Shown here piece by piece: positions 1-7,959 of a stretch of 64,000 nt of DNA. Origin of the DNA: Candidatus Hydrogenedentota bacterium (lineage in GTDB: Bacteria > Hydrogenedentota > Hydrogenedentia > Hydrogenedentales > JAGMZX01); assembly GCA_029556545.1 (NCBI GenBank), contig JAKQEQ010000073.1, positions 41,439 to 105,438 of the forward strand, given 5' to 3'. A program made the position numbers and the translations under genes. The notes under the pieces were generated by a model. That model saw only the letters and a list, made by a program, of their open reading frames with translations. It made no database searches and had not been told where the DNA came from. Position 1 is the stretch's first letter. Each line of letters starts with the position of its first letter.

Positions 1-545
1 GTTGGACGGACTCGGACGGGGACGGTCATCTTGACAAGGACGGGACGCAGTTTGAGTTCGAGATGATGATCATCAACAGCAGCCCGGTCGCGGAGAAGAT
101 ATGCACGATATACCAGGAGGAGTTGGCCCGGGTCGGGATCAAGATGACGATACGCATGCTGGATTGGGCCGGGATGCTCGAGCGGACGGACAAGCGGCAA
201 TTCGACGCGATGATGATGGGCTGGCAGATGCCGCCGGACCCGGACCCGTACCAGGTGTGGCATTCGTCGCAGGCGGAGGCGGGATCGAACTACGTGGGCT
301 TCGTCAACGCGGAGGCGGACCGTCTGATCGAGGAGGCGCGGGTGAGCTTTGACCGAGAGGAACGCATCCGCCTTTACCATCGCTTCAGCAAGATTCTGCA
401 TGACGAGCAACCATATACATTTACGTTTTGCAGAAAATCCCTGCTGGCGGTGGACAGGCGGGTGCATGGCATCCGGATTTATCCCTTCGGGCCCGACCCG
501 CGCGAGTGGTTCGTGCCGAAGGCCACGCAACGGTATGGGAAGTGA
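1..545 (+). CDS. Peptide/oligopeptide ABC transporter substrate-binding protein, C-terminal part
   Basis: The reading frame is open from the left edge and ends at TGA 543-545, so only the last ~180 residues are seen. They match the C-terminal lobe of extracytoplasmic binding proteins of the SBP_bac_5 (DppA/OppA) family: a 'DxDGDGxLDKDG' loop, then 'QEELARVGIKMTIRMLDW', an aromatic 'GWQMPPDPDPYQVWHS' segment and a C-terminal 'FGPDPREWFVP' tail. The family delivers peptides or other oligomers to an inner-membrane permease. A DppB-type permease begins 34 bases downstream, consistent with one operon. The signal peptide and ligand-facing N-terminus lie outside the window, so the substrate cannot be judged. 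Confidence 0.88.
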   Translation, partial: WTDSDGDGHLDKDGTQFEFEMMIINSSPVAEKICTIYQEELARVGIKMTIRMLDWAGMLERTDKRQFDAMMMGWQMPPDPDPYQVWHSSQAEAGSNYVGFVNAEADRLIEEARVSFDREERIRLYHRFSKILHDEQPYTFTFCRKSLLAVDRRVHGIRIYPFGPDPREWFVPKATQRYGK

Positions 546-579
546 GAGGACATGGCGCGCGGGACGGGAGGCTGACGCG

Positions 580-1575
580 ATGAAGGCGTATCTCCTTCGG
601 CGATTCCTGCTTATCGTGCCGACCTTCATCGGCATCAGCCTGATTACGTTCGCGATTATCCAACTCGCGCCGGGCAGCCCGATCTATTTCAAGTTGCGCG
701 GCGTCGAGGGGAGCCTGCGGGCGGAGCGGGACACCCAAGAGGTGATCGAGCAGACGAAGGCGCTCTACGGTCTCGATAAGCCCCTGCCGGTGCAATATGT
801 GCGCTGGCTCGGGCGGCTGGTCACGCTGGATTTCGGGAATAGCCTCAAGGATCAGCGTCCTGTACTGGACAAGATCCGCGACGCCCTGCCGATCACGCTG
901 CAATTGAACATTCTGTCCATCTTCCTTATCTACTTGATCTCGATCCCCATCGGCGTGTATTCCGCGACGCATCAGGGAACCGCGACCGATTCGGGCCTGA
1001 CGCTCGGCCTCTTCATCCTCTACAGCCTGCCCACGTTCTGGGTGGCGATGCTGTTGATCATGTTTCTGGGCGGCGGGCAGTGGCTGAATTGGTTCCCGGT
1101 TCACGGTCTGAACTCGACGGGCGCGGACGCCTGGCCGTGGGGGCGGTGGTTTATCGACCGGCTGTGGCACATGGCCCTGCCGGTGTTCTGCATGACCTAC
1201 GGCGGGTTTGCCGGACTGTCGCGCTACATGCGGGCTGGCATGCTCGATACGGTCCGCCAGGACTATATCCGGACGGCGCGCGCCTACGGGTTCTCCGAGC
1301 GGGTCGTCATCTACAAGTACGCGATGCGCAATTCGCTGATCCCGATTATCACACTTCTGGGCGGGCTACTCCCGGCCATGATCGGCGGGAGCGTGATCAT
1401 CGAGAGCATCTTTTCGATTCCGGGGATGGGCTGGCTCGGCTTCGACGCGGTGCTCTCGCGCGATTACCCGCTCATCATGGGGATTTTCGCCATTTCCGCC
1501 CTGTTGACGCTGGCCGGTCTTATTCTCAGCGATATCTTGTACGCGCTCGTGGACCCACGCATCCGCCTCGAGTAG
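580..1575 (+). CDS. ABC transporter permease, DppB/OppB type
   Basis: A 331-residue inner-membrane permease starting at ATG 580. It has the family N-terminus 'MKAYLLRRFLLIVPTFIGISL', a periplasmic loop with 'YGLDKPLPVQYVRWL', and about six hydrophobic segments. The EAA coupling region is 'DYIRTARAYGFSERVVIYKYA' (about residues 228-248), and the C-terminus is 'ILYALVDPRIRLE', typical of DppB/OppB. It would form half of the translocation pore for the preceding binding protein. An upstream in-frame extension overlaps the binding-protein gene and has no family resemblance, so I use ATG 580. No DppC-type partner or ATPase follows: the next gene is convergent and ends 29 bases away. Confidence 0.93.
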   Translation: MKAYLLRRFLLIVPTFIGISLITFAIIQLAPGSPIYFKLRGVEGSLRAERDTQEVIEQTKALYGLDKPLPVQYVRWLGRLVTLDFGNSLKDQRPVLDKIRDALPITLQLNILSIFLIYLISIPIGVYSATHQGTATDSGLTLGLFILYSLPTFWVAMLLIMFLGGGQWLNWFPVHGLNSTGADAWPWGRWFIDRLWHMALPVFCMTYGGFAGLSRYMRAGMLDTVRQDYIRTARAYGFSERVVIYKYAMRNSLIPIITLLGGLLPAMIGGSVIIESIFSIPGMGWLGFDAVLSRDYPLIMGIFAISALLTLAGLILSDILYALVDPRIRLE

Positions 1576-1604
1576 CCGACGGACGCGAGAGCGGGGGAGA
1601 GGCA

Positions 1605-2732
1605 TCAGAACCAGACGGCGCGCGGCGCACCGGAACCGTTGCTCGTCTGCGGCGGCACGGGCTCCCAAACCCCGGGCAGGGCAGTCCGGCAATCGGGACA
1701 GTGCGCGCCGTCCATGCAATTCTGAACGACAAAGAAGCCGTGCCGCTCGATAAGCGTCGTGCCGCATTGGGGACAGCAGGTGTTTTCCCGTTCGCCCACC
1801 TGTCCCGGCAGATTGCCGGGGTAGACAAAGCGCAACCCCGCCGCCCTGCCGGCGCGCCACGCGCGGTCCAGGTCCTGCGCGGAGGTGCGGCGCGGTCCCG
1901 TCATCTTGTAGTCGGGGTGGAACGCGGTGATATGCCAGGGGATATCGGGCGATACGCCCGCGATGAATTCGGCGATCCTGCGGATTTCGTCGTCGCTGTC
2001 GTTGAAGCCGGGGACGATGAGTGTGACGATCTCGACCCAGAAATCCATGGCCTTGAGGCGCTCGATGGTTTCGAGCACGTTGGCGAGCGTGCAACCGAGT
2101 TGGCGATAGTTGCGGTCGCTAAATGACTTCAGATCGACCTTGTATAGCGTGACGAAGGGCCGCAGGAACTCGATGACCTCGGGCGTCGCGTTGCCGTTGC
2201 TGACGAAGCCGCACACAAGCCCCCGCTCGCGGGCCCGCTCGAACACCGCGGCGGCCCAGTCCGCCGTGATGAGCGGTTCGTTGTAGGTGCTGACGACGAC
2301 GGGGACGCTGTGGCGGAGGGCGAGGTCCACCAGTTCGCCCGCGCCGCAGAAATGCGGCATGGCCACCGCTTCATCGTCACGCAGCACCTGACTGCTGACC
2401 CAGTTCTGGCAATAGGCGCAGTGGAGGTCGCAGCCGAGCATGCCGAAGGAGAGCGCGTCACGGCCGGGAAATGCATGATAGAACGGCTTCTTTTCGATGG
2501 GATCGATTTGCAGCCCCGCGACGTAGCCGCCCGGCGCGCGCAACGCGCCGTCGCGGACGAAGCGCACGCGGCATACCCCGGCGCGGCCCTCGCGGATGAG
2601 GCAGCGGTGGCCGCAGGCCAGACAACGCACCGCGCGCCCGCCGCGGCCGTCCACTTCCTCGCGCGCGAGTTCGGGCGCGGCGGGGATCGTGTTATCCTCA
2701 AGCAACTCCCTGAGCCGGATCGTCTTACTCAT
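1605..2732 (-). CDS. AmmeMemoRadiSam-type radical SAM enzyme
   Basis: A 375-residue radical SAM protein. The cluster motif is 'GCDLHCAYCQNW' (C101, C105, C108), the version found in the AmmeMemoRadiSam family, related to pyruvate-formate-lyase activating enzymes. An N-terminal Cys-rich knuckle (C37, C40, C44, C54) and a C-terminal CxxC...CxxC zinc-ribbon-like segment (about residues 320-355) are also family features. Members are usually encoded with AMMECR1-domain and MEMO-domain proteins; neither is in this window. ATG 2732 ('MSKTIRL') is chosen because the 26-residue upstream extension has no family resemblance and runs toward the promoter. The reaction catalysed by this family is not established. 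It is divergent from the YjbQ gene. Confidence 0.85.
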   Translation of the reverse strand: MSKTIRLRELLEDNTIPAAPELAREEVDGRGGRAVRCLACGHRCLIREGRAGVCRVRFVRDGALRAPGGYVAGLQIDPIEKKPFYHAFPGRDALSFGMLGCDLHCAYCQNWVSSQVLRDDEAVAMPHFCGAGELVDLALRHSVPVVVSTYNEPLITADWAAAVFERARERGLVCGFVSNGNATPEVIEFLRPFVTLYKVDLKSFSDRNYRQLGCTLANVLETIERLKAMDFWVEIVTLIVPGFNDSDDEIRRIAEFIAGVSPDIPWHITAFHPDYKMTGPRRTSAQDLDRAWRAGRAAGLRFVYPGNLPGQVGERENTCCPQCGTTLIERHGFFVVQNCMDGAHCPDCRTALPGVWEPVPPQTSNGSGAPRAVWF

Positions 2733-2797
2733 GGCGTAATCTCGCTCTAGACTGCTCGTGCGCGCGCGGACGTTGTGCGTCTGCGCCGCCCGCGCGT

Positions 2798-2803
2798 TAT
2801 AAT
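2798..2803 (+). promoter_or_regulatory. Putative -10 element upstream of yjbQ
   Basis: A perfect TATAAT about 93 bases upstream of the YjbQ start codon. A poor TTGTGC lies 19 bases upstream as the only -35 candidate. It is one of two back-to-back TATAAT hexamers in this divergent spacer. Confidence 0.4.
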
Positions 2804-2845
2804 GCCACATGGCGCGGGCGCGCCGTGTCTCCTATTCCATAAGCC

Positions 2846-2854
2846 ATTATAACA
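2846..2854 (-). promoter_or_regulatory. Putative extended -10 promoter of the radical SAM gene
   Basis: On the minus strand this reads TGTTATAAT, a perfect extended -10 (TGnTATAAT), about 115 bases upstream of the radical SAM start at 2732. It faces away from yjbQ. Confidence 0.45.
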
Positions 2855-2895
2855 CGGGGTTTCCGTCCCGTCTGGAAAGGCATGAGGGCGTTTTC

Positions 2896-3312
2896 ATGAC
2901 GTTTCAGGAGTTCATCACCTTACACACCGCAACCGCGGGACAGATGCACGACTTGACGGAACATGTGCAGGAGATCGTGACGCGGTCCGGCATTCGCACG
3001 GGCGTCGCGCACGTGTTCAACATCGGCAGCACCGCGGGCATCGGCACGATCGAGTACGAGCCGGGGCTGATCGAGGACCTCCCCCGCGAGTTGAGCCGCT
3101 TGTTTCCGCCCGGCAGACACTACGCGCATGAGCAAACGTGGCACGACGGCAACGGTCATTCCCACTTGCAGGCGACCTTGCTCGGCCCAGAGACGACCGT
3201 GCCCGTGCGCGAGGCGCGGCTCGCGCTCGGAACGTGGCAGCAGATATTCCACGTCGAGCTCGATGTGAAGCCCCGCACGCGCGAGGTCGTCGTCACCGTG
3301 ATCGGCGGCTGA
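2896..3312 (+). CDS. yjbQ: YjbQ family protein (UPF0047, secondary thiamine-phosphate synthase-like)
   Basis: A 138-residue protein spanning the whole YjbQ/UPF0047 family length. Family landmarks are 'MHDLTEHVQEIV', 'GVAHVFNIGSTAGIGTIEYEPG' in two parts, the His-containing 'DGNGHSHLQATLLGP' segment, and the C-terminal 'LGTWQQIFHVELD' strand. E. coli YjbQ has weak thiamine-phosphate synthase activity, but the physiological role of the family is uncertain. ATG 2896 gives the conserved N-terminus. The longer frame from 2809 would put unrelated residues before it and would run through the divergent promoter region. No thiamine genes are nearby. Confidence 0.88.
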   Translation: MTFQEFITLHTATAGQMHDLTEHVQEIVTRSGIRTGVAHVFNIGSTAGIGTIEYEPGLIEDLPRELSRLFPPGRHYAHEQTWHDGNGHSHLQATLLGPETTVPVREARLALGTWQQIFHVELDVKPRTREVVVTVIGG

Positions 3313-4026
3313 AATCCGAGTACAATAGCGCCGGCGCGCCAGCGACACGGCCCGATAGTTGAGTGAAAAGCCTATCTATATGTCGTCATGAAACGCCACA
3401 AAGCGCAACAGCCTGCAAATACACGCCTTACGCATGATCGTCTTTCGCCACAGTGCGCCATGAATCGCCACAAAAGGCAAGACTTCGTTGTCATTGTCGT
3501 TGTCGCCTCAACCGCGCACTGCAGCCTGGAATTGCTTGAGAATGTAGCTCTCGATATTTTCTTCGTGAAGGAGGATCCGGCGGCTCCCTTGAATCCACCA
3601 TTCTCCGCGTCAATAAGGATTTCCTGGAAGATGTCGAAGTTCGACTCCACGAGAGCCCGGATCATATTCGGACCTTCCTGGACTGTGTGAGAGTGCGCAC
3701 GAAGCCGGTCACCGATGAAGAAATCGGTGGACGCAGCGCCATATGCTGTCACCTGCTGAATGAGGAGTACTACAATCACGAAGTCATCAAGTGGAATCCA
3801 AGGCAAATGTGTTTCGCGCACGACAGTGAAAAACCTGAATGGCTCACGCGCGACTACCGCGCTCCCTGGGACGTTTAGCGGCCCGCGCTCCATCCCGTGT
3901 GGTCAGAATACGCAACTGAGGCGCAATTGGTTGTGCCTGCGCGATTTGCATCAATCCTGACGGCGGTTCAAGTAATGTTGACGGTAAACGAAAACGATTT
4001 GCAAGGAGCCCTGCCTATTACGACTT
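3313..4026. other. Gene-free spacer with gene remnants
   Basis: No intact gene is supported here. Apart from the oxidoreductase remnant at 3594-3878, I see a short minus-strand open stretch (3540-3590) that ends mid-fold and repeated CGCCACA-containing words. The short open frames that cross this DNA show no family resemblance. Confidence 0.5.
3594..3878 (+). pseudogene. C-terminal remnant of a Gfo/Idh/MocA oxidoreductase
   Basis: Read in the frame that ends at TAG 3876-3878, this stretch encodes about 94 residues. They match the extreme C-terminus of the Gfo/Idh/MocA dehydrogenases common in Planctomycetes-like genomes: 'HIRTFLDCVRVRTKPVTDEE', then 'GGRSAICCHLLN', 'IKWNPRQMCF' and 'LTRDYRAPWDV'. 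The frame has no start codon before the homology and stops at TGA 3537. The NAD-binding domain and catalytic core are absent, so this is a dead fragment. DNA just upstream (3388-3590) holds unrelated remnants and repeated CGCCACA words (around 3393, 3446 and 3465), so the spacer appears assembled from debris. Confidence 0.65.
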
Positions 4027-4941
4027 CTACTCCCCGCTCATCCGCTTCGTCGTAATACGCCTTTGCACGTTGAGAAGGTTATGTTTGGTGATCTCGTACC
4101 CTTCGTCACAGACCGCGAGGGCGTTGTCATACCGTTCGAGTTCCGTCAGGCTTTTCGCCAGAAAGAGATAAGATTCGTAGAATAGTTGATCTTGATATGC
4201 GTCGAAGCGTCCCTCGGCCTTCTCGATGCGGGCCTTTTCTTCCTTGCCGTATGCAATGGCTTCCCGTAGAGCTTCGGCGGCCTTCTCGTAAGCCGTGGTG
4301 GGCGCCAGACCCAATTGCTGATGGTAGTCGAAGAGAAGCCGGCCCAGGGCGGCGCGGATTTCAAAGGTCCACGGGTTCGTCTTGACGCCGGCCTCAAGCA
4401 GGCTGCGGGCTTCTTGGGGCTCACCCGCGAAATCCGCCATGAAGAAGGCACTAAGGGTATATAGGCGTTCGAGGTTCGGGTTGAGCTTCAGCGTCAGTTG
4501 GTACCAGGGTATAAGCTCGACCGGGTCGCTGTGACGGTGAATTTGCATGTGGGGCATTACTGCTCGGTGGAGGCGTCCCACCGGACCGCGCCAATCCATC
4601 TCGTCGCTCAGAGCGACCGGCACCCCGCACTTGTGCGCAAGACCGGAAGCCACATCCGTCGCCTCGCGGGCACGGAAACCGCGTCTTTCCTCCGCGGCGG
4701 TGGGCGTTCGCAGCGCGACGCCGTAATGAAGGTATTCAAGGGTTTTCATCCAGATAAGGCTGTGCGCGGTGAATTGGATCTGGCCCATCAGGCTGAGCGC
4801 TATGGATTCTTTGGCCGCCTCCAGTTCCTCGGCGGTGAATTGTGTCCGGGTCGTCTTGATCCGCGCGTCATGGAATTCGATGAGGAGTCCACACAGGACG
4901 AATCCCGGGAGGAGACTTAGAGGGAAAAGCTTTGCCCGCAT
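4027..4941 (-). CDS. Membrane-anchored TPR-like protein of an ABC exporter operon
   Basis: A 304-residue protein with one N-terminal hydrophobic segment ('LFPLSLLPGFVLCGLLIEF', residues 4-22), followed by a mostly helical region. The C-terminal half has TPR-like helical pairs ('WYQLTLKLNPNLERLYTLSA', 'FEIRAALGRLLFDYHQ', 'LFYESYLFLAKSLTELERYD'). I do not recognise a named family. It starts 29 bases after the ABC-2 permease gene, and a longer frame would overlap that gene, so ATG 4941 is preferred. Its position after an ATPase and a permease suggests an accessory or scaffold role for that transporter (inference). Confidence 0.7.
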   Translation of the reverse strand: MRAKLFPLSLLPGFVLCGLLIEFHDARIKTTRTQFTAEELEAAKESIALSLMGQIQFTAHSLIWMKTLEYLHYGVALRTPTAAEERRGFRAREATDVASGLAHKCGVPVALSDEMDWRGPVGRLHRAVMPHMQIHRHSDPVELIPWYQLTLKLNPNLERLYTLSAFFMADFAGEPQEARSLLEAGVKTNPWTFEIRAALGRLLFDYHQQLGLAPTTAYEKAAEALREAIAYGKEEKARIEKAEGRFDAYQDQLFYESYLFLAKSLTELERYDNALAVCDEGYEITKHNLLNVQRRITTKRMSGE

Positions 4942-4970
4942 CGCTATAATCCTCGTTGTCCGTGTGCATA

Positions 4971-5738
4971 TCACAATGCTGTTCGTCGAAAGCGCCAACA
5001 GCCGAGCGCAAGAAAGATAGTGGCGTATATCACTGCATAACCGGTCAGCGCCGCCAGCGCGACGCCCGGAATAGACGGCCAGTCATGAATGACCTTTTTT
5101 GAGAGATCGAAGAGCTCCAGATGCGGAACGACCCAGTAGACCGCCTCGGCGAGTCTGCGCGCCGCGCCTTCCAATTCGCTGTGCACTGCGAGGACGGTGT
5201 TTGCGAACGTGCTCATGGCGAGGCAAAGCAATAGAGACACGGTGACGTTCGCGCCATGGGTAAGGAAGAGGGAAAGGGTTACGACGATGGCGGCTATCAG
5301 CCACATGGACAGAATACGCAGATATAACGCCTGAAAGAAGATCGCGCCGGCGGAGATGCCGAAAAGGAGGAATATCGCCAGCAGTTCCACCCAGAATAAC
5401 AGCACCACAGCGGAACTCATCAGGCCGACACCGACATATTTCCCTAGAAAGACCGTCGTCCGGCTGACCGGCTTGGCCAGAAGCGGGTAAAGCGTTCGAT
5501 TGTTGATCTCGACCGGGAGTTGTCGTGCCGCCGCCACCACGCAGATGGCGATACACAGAATGTTTGTCACCGTGAGCGCCACGTCTTTAACGAATTTCTC
5601 GAGCCCCTCGATCCCGAATTGGTTGAAGAGCGCGGCCCCCGACACAATGACCAAACCAAGAATCAGGACGACATACGGGTCTTTTCGCCGAAAGGACTCC
5701 AGAATGGCGACATGCGCAATGCCAAGAACTTTTTCCAT
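4971..5738 (-). CDS. ABC-2 type transporter permease
   Basis: A 255-residue integral membrane protein with about six hydrophobic segments. An ABC-2 style conserved segment follows the first two: 'ARQLPVEINNRTLYPLLAKP', then 'VSRTTVFLGKYVG'. This is the arrangement of export-type ABC permeases. It lies 39 bases downstream of an ABC ATPase gene on the same strand and would pair with it. The substrate is unknown. The amphipathic N-terminus 'VAILESFRRKDPYVVLI' is typical of this permease group. Confidence 0.85.
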   Translation of the reverse strand: MEKVLGIAHVAILESFRRKDPYVVLILGLVIVSGAALFNQFGIEGLEKFVKDVALTVTNILCIAICVVAAARQLPVEINNRTLYPLLAKPVSRTTVFLGKYVGVGLMSSAVVLLFWVELLAIFLLFGISAGAIFFQALYLRILSMWLIAAIVVTLSLFLTHGANVTVSLLLCLAMSTFANTVLAVHSELEGAARRLAEAVYWVVPHLELFDLSKKVIHDWPSIPGVALAALTGYAVIYATIFLALGCWRFRRTAL

Positions 5739-5777
5739 GATGTCGATCCTTTCCGTGGACGCGAGCCGCGCGGGACG

Positions 5778-6710
5778 CTACGTCGTCTTGTGCCCGAGCT
5801 TGCGCACGAAGTAGTCCTCGAGTGAAGCCGGCGCCTCCTTGACCTCGAGAATCTTCGCGCCTTGCTTCTCCAAGTGCTCGCGAACGCGTTGCGCGAGGTC
5901 CCAGTCATCGACGGTATAGAGATGCACGCCGCTGCCCAGATTCCGGGCGATGACCTTGTCGGGCAGGTCGCCCACCCGGCTGTCGTGCCGCACTCGCAGA
6001 ACCACGCACTTCGCCGACGCCAGCATCTGACCGAGGTCGTTCTCCTCGACGATGCTCCCGTCATCCAGCAGAATGATCCGGTCGCATAGCAGGGCGACTT
6101 CCGTCAATTCATGCGAAGAAAAGAAAACGGTCTTGCCCTGCGTCTTGAAATTCCTGAGGATTGCGCGCACGTCGTGCCGGGCGACGGGGTCCAGCCCGGA
6201 AGTCACTTCATCCAAGATGAGCAGGTCCGGCTCGCCCATGATGGCTTGGGCGATTCCCACGCGCTGCAACATGCCTTTCGAGAACCCGCTTAACCGTTCC
6301 CGGTCGCGGCCAAGCAACCCGACTTTCTCGATCAAGTCGCTGATAAGCTGCTCGCGCTGCCCGCGTGGTATCCCGGCAACCTTTGCATAGAGCCGTAACG
6401 CTTCCCGCGCCGTCAGGAAGGGATAGTATAGGGCTACCTCCGGAAGATAGCCGATGCGGCTTCGCGCGGAGAGGGAACCGGCGGCTTCGCCGAAGAGACG
6501 CGCTTTGCCGCGGTCAGGTTGGATGAATCCCATCAGCACTTTGATCGTGGTGGTCTTGCCGGCGCCGTTTGGCCCGATGAAGCCCACCACCTCCCCTGGT
6601 CTTACGGACAGGTCGAGTCCGTTAACGGCGGTTACATGGCGGCCTAAGGGGGTCTTGAAGGTAACATGGAGTCCTTCGATCTCAATGACTGGCGCTCTCT
6701 CCTGTATCAT
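5778..6710 (-). CDS. ABC transporter ATP-binding protein
   Basis: A 310-residue cytoplasmic ATPase. Walker A is 'GPNGAGKTT' (46-54), the signature is 'LSGFSKGMLQRVG' (about 143-155), Walker B is 'LLILDEVTSGLDP' and the H-loop is 'FFSSHELTE'. A C-terminal domain of about 90 residues follows, typical of ABC-2 exporter ATPases. ATG 6710 gives 'MIQERAPVIEIEGLHV', the family-like start; the longer frame adds 23 unrelated residues. It is first in a three-gene transcription unit with the permease and the TPR-like protein. Confidence 0.92.
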   Translation of the reverse strand: MIQERAPVIEIEGLHVTFKTPLGRHVTAVNGLDLSVRPGEVVGFIGPNGAGKTTTIKVLMGFIQPDRGKARLFGEAAGSLSARSRIGYLPEVALYYPFLTAREALRLYAKVAGIPRGQREQLISDLIEKVGLLGRDRERLSGFSKGMLQRVGIAQAIMGEPDLLILDEVTSGLDPVARHDVRAILRNFKTQGKTVFFSSHELTEVALLCDRIILLDDGSIVEENDLGQMLASAKCVVLRVRHDSRVGDLPDKVIARNLGSGVHLYTVDDWDLAQRVREHLEKQGAKILEVKEAPASLEDYFVRKLGHKTT

Positions 6711-6913
6711 GGCCTGCTCCTCCTGCCGAGGCACGCATTGTCTCGGGGCATGACGGAGTCTATCGTGGCGTTTACACACGCCCGTTTGGATAACAGCGCT
6801 TTTCCGGGCATTTTCGAGAGACTATGTTGGCCGCGGCGACTCCGAGCAACTCGCGTCATGCATAATTCACACTCCGTGAAGGGGCCGAGTTATTGTGAAT
6901 ACGCCCTTATATA

Positions 6914-7744
6914 CTATTCGTCCACGTCCAATTTGGTTCCGACTGGACAAGACATATATTGCGCCGGAAATTCCCGCCACAATCGCGCCATTGCGGGGAA
7001 TCCGGTGCAGTGGGCCGACATCAGGCGCTGTACGCGGAGACGGCGGAATGCTTCGACCGTCTTGTCCATGCGTTCCGGACTTGCCGACACAAGATGCATT
7101 CCGCCGATGACGGTGTGAATAGGCCGATTATCCGTCAGGGACTGCACGTATTGGAGCGTATTGACAACGCCGGCGTGCGCACAGCCGAGGACAACGACGG
7201 TTCCTTCCGATGTCTCGAAATACAGGGCCTGATCGTCGGGGAAATCGTCCGGCTCACGGCACGCGTAATCCGTGAAGAACGGTCCTCCGGCGTCCTCGAA
7301 GTCCGTCCGCCGGGGAATTGGTCCCGTGACGTACAGCCCCGCGGCGATTTCCGTCGGCGCTTCCGTCCACACCAGGCCTGTCCGCCTGCGGACCGCCTCG
7401 ACGGCGTCCCGCGGCATACCGATTTCGCGCGGCGTGCCGTCAGGCATTCGGGCGTACCTCGACGCGAGCGCGGCAGGATGCAGAAACACTACGGGATGCG
7501 TCTGTACATCGAGGACATCCGCCAGACCGCCGGTATGGTCAAAGTGGCCGTGACTCAGCACGACGGCATCGGCGGTTTCCAGGGGGATATTGAGGCGGCG
7601 GGCATTATTCTCCAGGACATAGCCCTGACCCGTATCGAAGAGGACGTTGCGCCCGGCGTGTTCGACCCAAAACGACAGCCCGTGTTCCGCCAAGAGCGCT
7701 TGCCCGGCGGCGGTGTTTTCGACGACAACCGTAATGCGCGACAT
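6914..7744 (-). CDS. MBL-fold metallo-hydrolase (COG1237-like)
   Basis: A 276-residue metallo-beta-lactamase-fold protein. The metal motif 'SHGHFDHTGG' (H65, H67, D69, H70) is intact, with later ligands in 'GCAHAGVVNT' and 'SAHCTGFP'. It resembles the COG1237 hydrolases that include 7,8-dihydropterin-6-yl-methyl-aminobenzene-phosphate synthase-like proteins. Genes of this type often accompany NifX/MinD clusters in anaerobes (recalled, not checked). Here it lies 215 bases downstream of the IscU-Mrp-NifX fusion on the same strand, so it may be the last gene of that operon. The substrate is unknown. Confidence 0.85.
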   Translation of the reverse strand: MSRITVVVENTAAGQALLAEHGLSFWVEHAGRNVLFDTGQGYVLENNARRLNIPLETADAVVLSHGHFDHTGGLADVLDVQTHPVVFLHPAALASRYARMPDGTPREIGMPRDAVEAVRRRTGLVWTEAPTEIAAGLYVTGPIPRRTDFEDAGGPFFTDYACREPDDFPDDQALYFETSEGTVVVLGCAHAGVVNTLQYVQSLTDNRPIHTVIGGMHLVSASPERMDKTVEAFRRLRVQRLMSAHCTGFPAMARLWREFPAQYMSCPVGTKLDVDE

Positions 7745-7959
7745 GATTGACCTACTCCTTCCGAGTTGTTGGCGAAGCCTGATCCAGGTTCCACGGAGCG
7801 TTCTGGGCCGACTTGCCGCCCGTGAAGCCGTATAACGCCGTATATGCTCGGTCTTTTCCGACAGCCTCTCGCGAATGACGAATCATTCAATCAGGAGCGT
7901 CACGCGACGCAAGCGCATCGGCTATTTGGATGCGTGACTTGATCAGCACCCGTTTGCGG

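Noticed and set aside
421-1170. Long minus-strand open frame over the permease gene
   Set aside because: Antisense shadow of a clear DppB-type gene, with no family features.
3388-3893. Open frames on both strands in the remnant spacer
   Set aside because: Composition and repeats suggest debris; only the oxidoreductase tail is recognisable.
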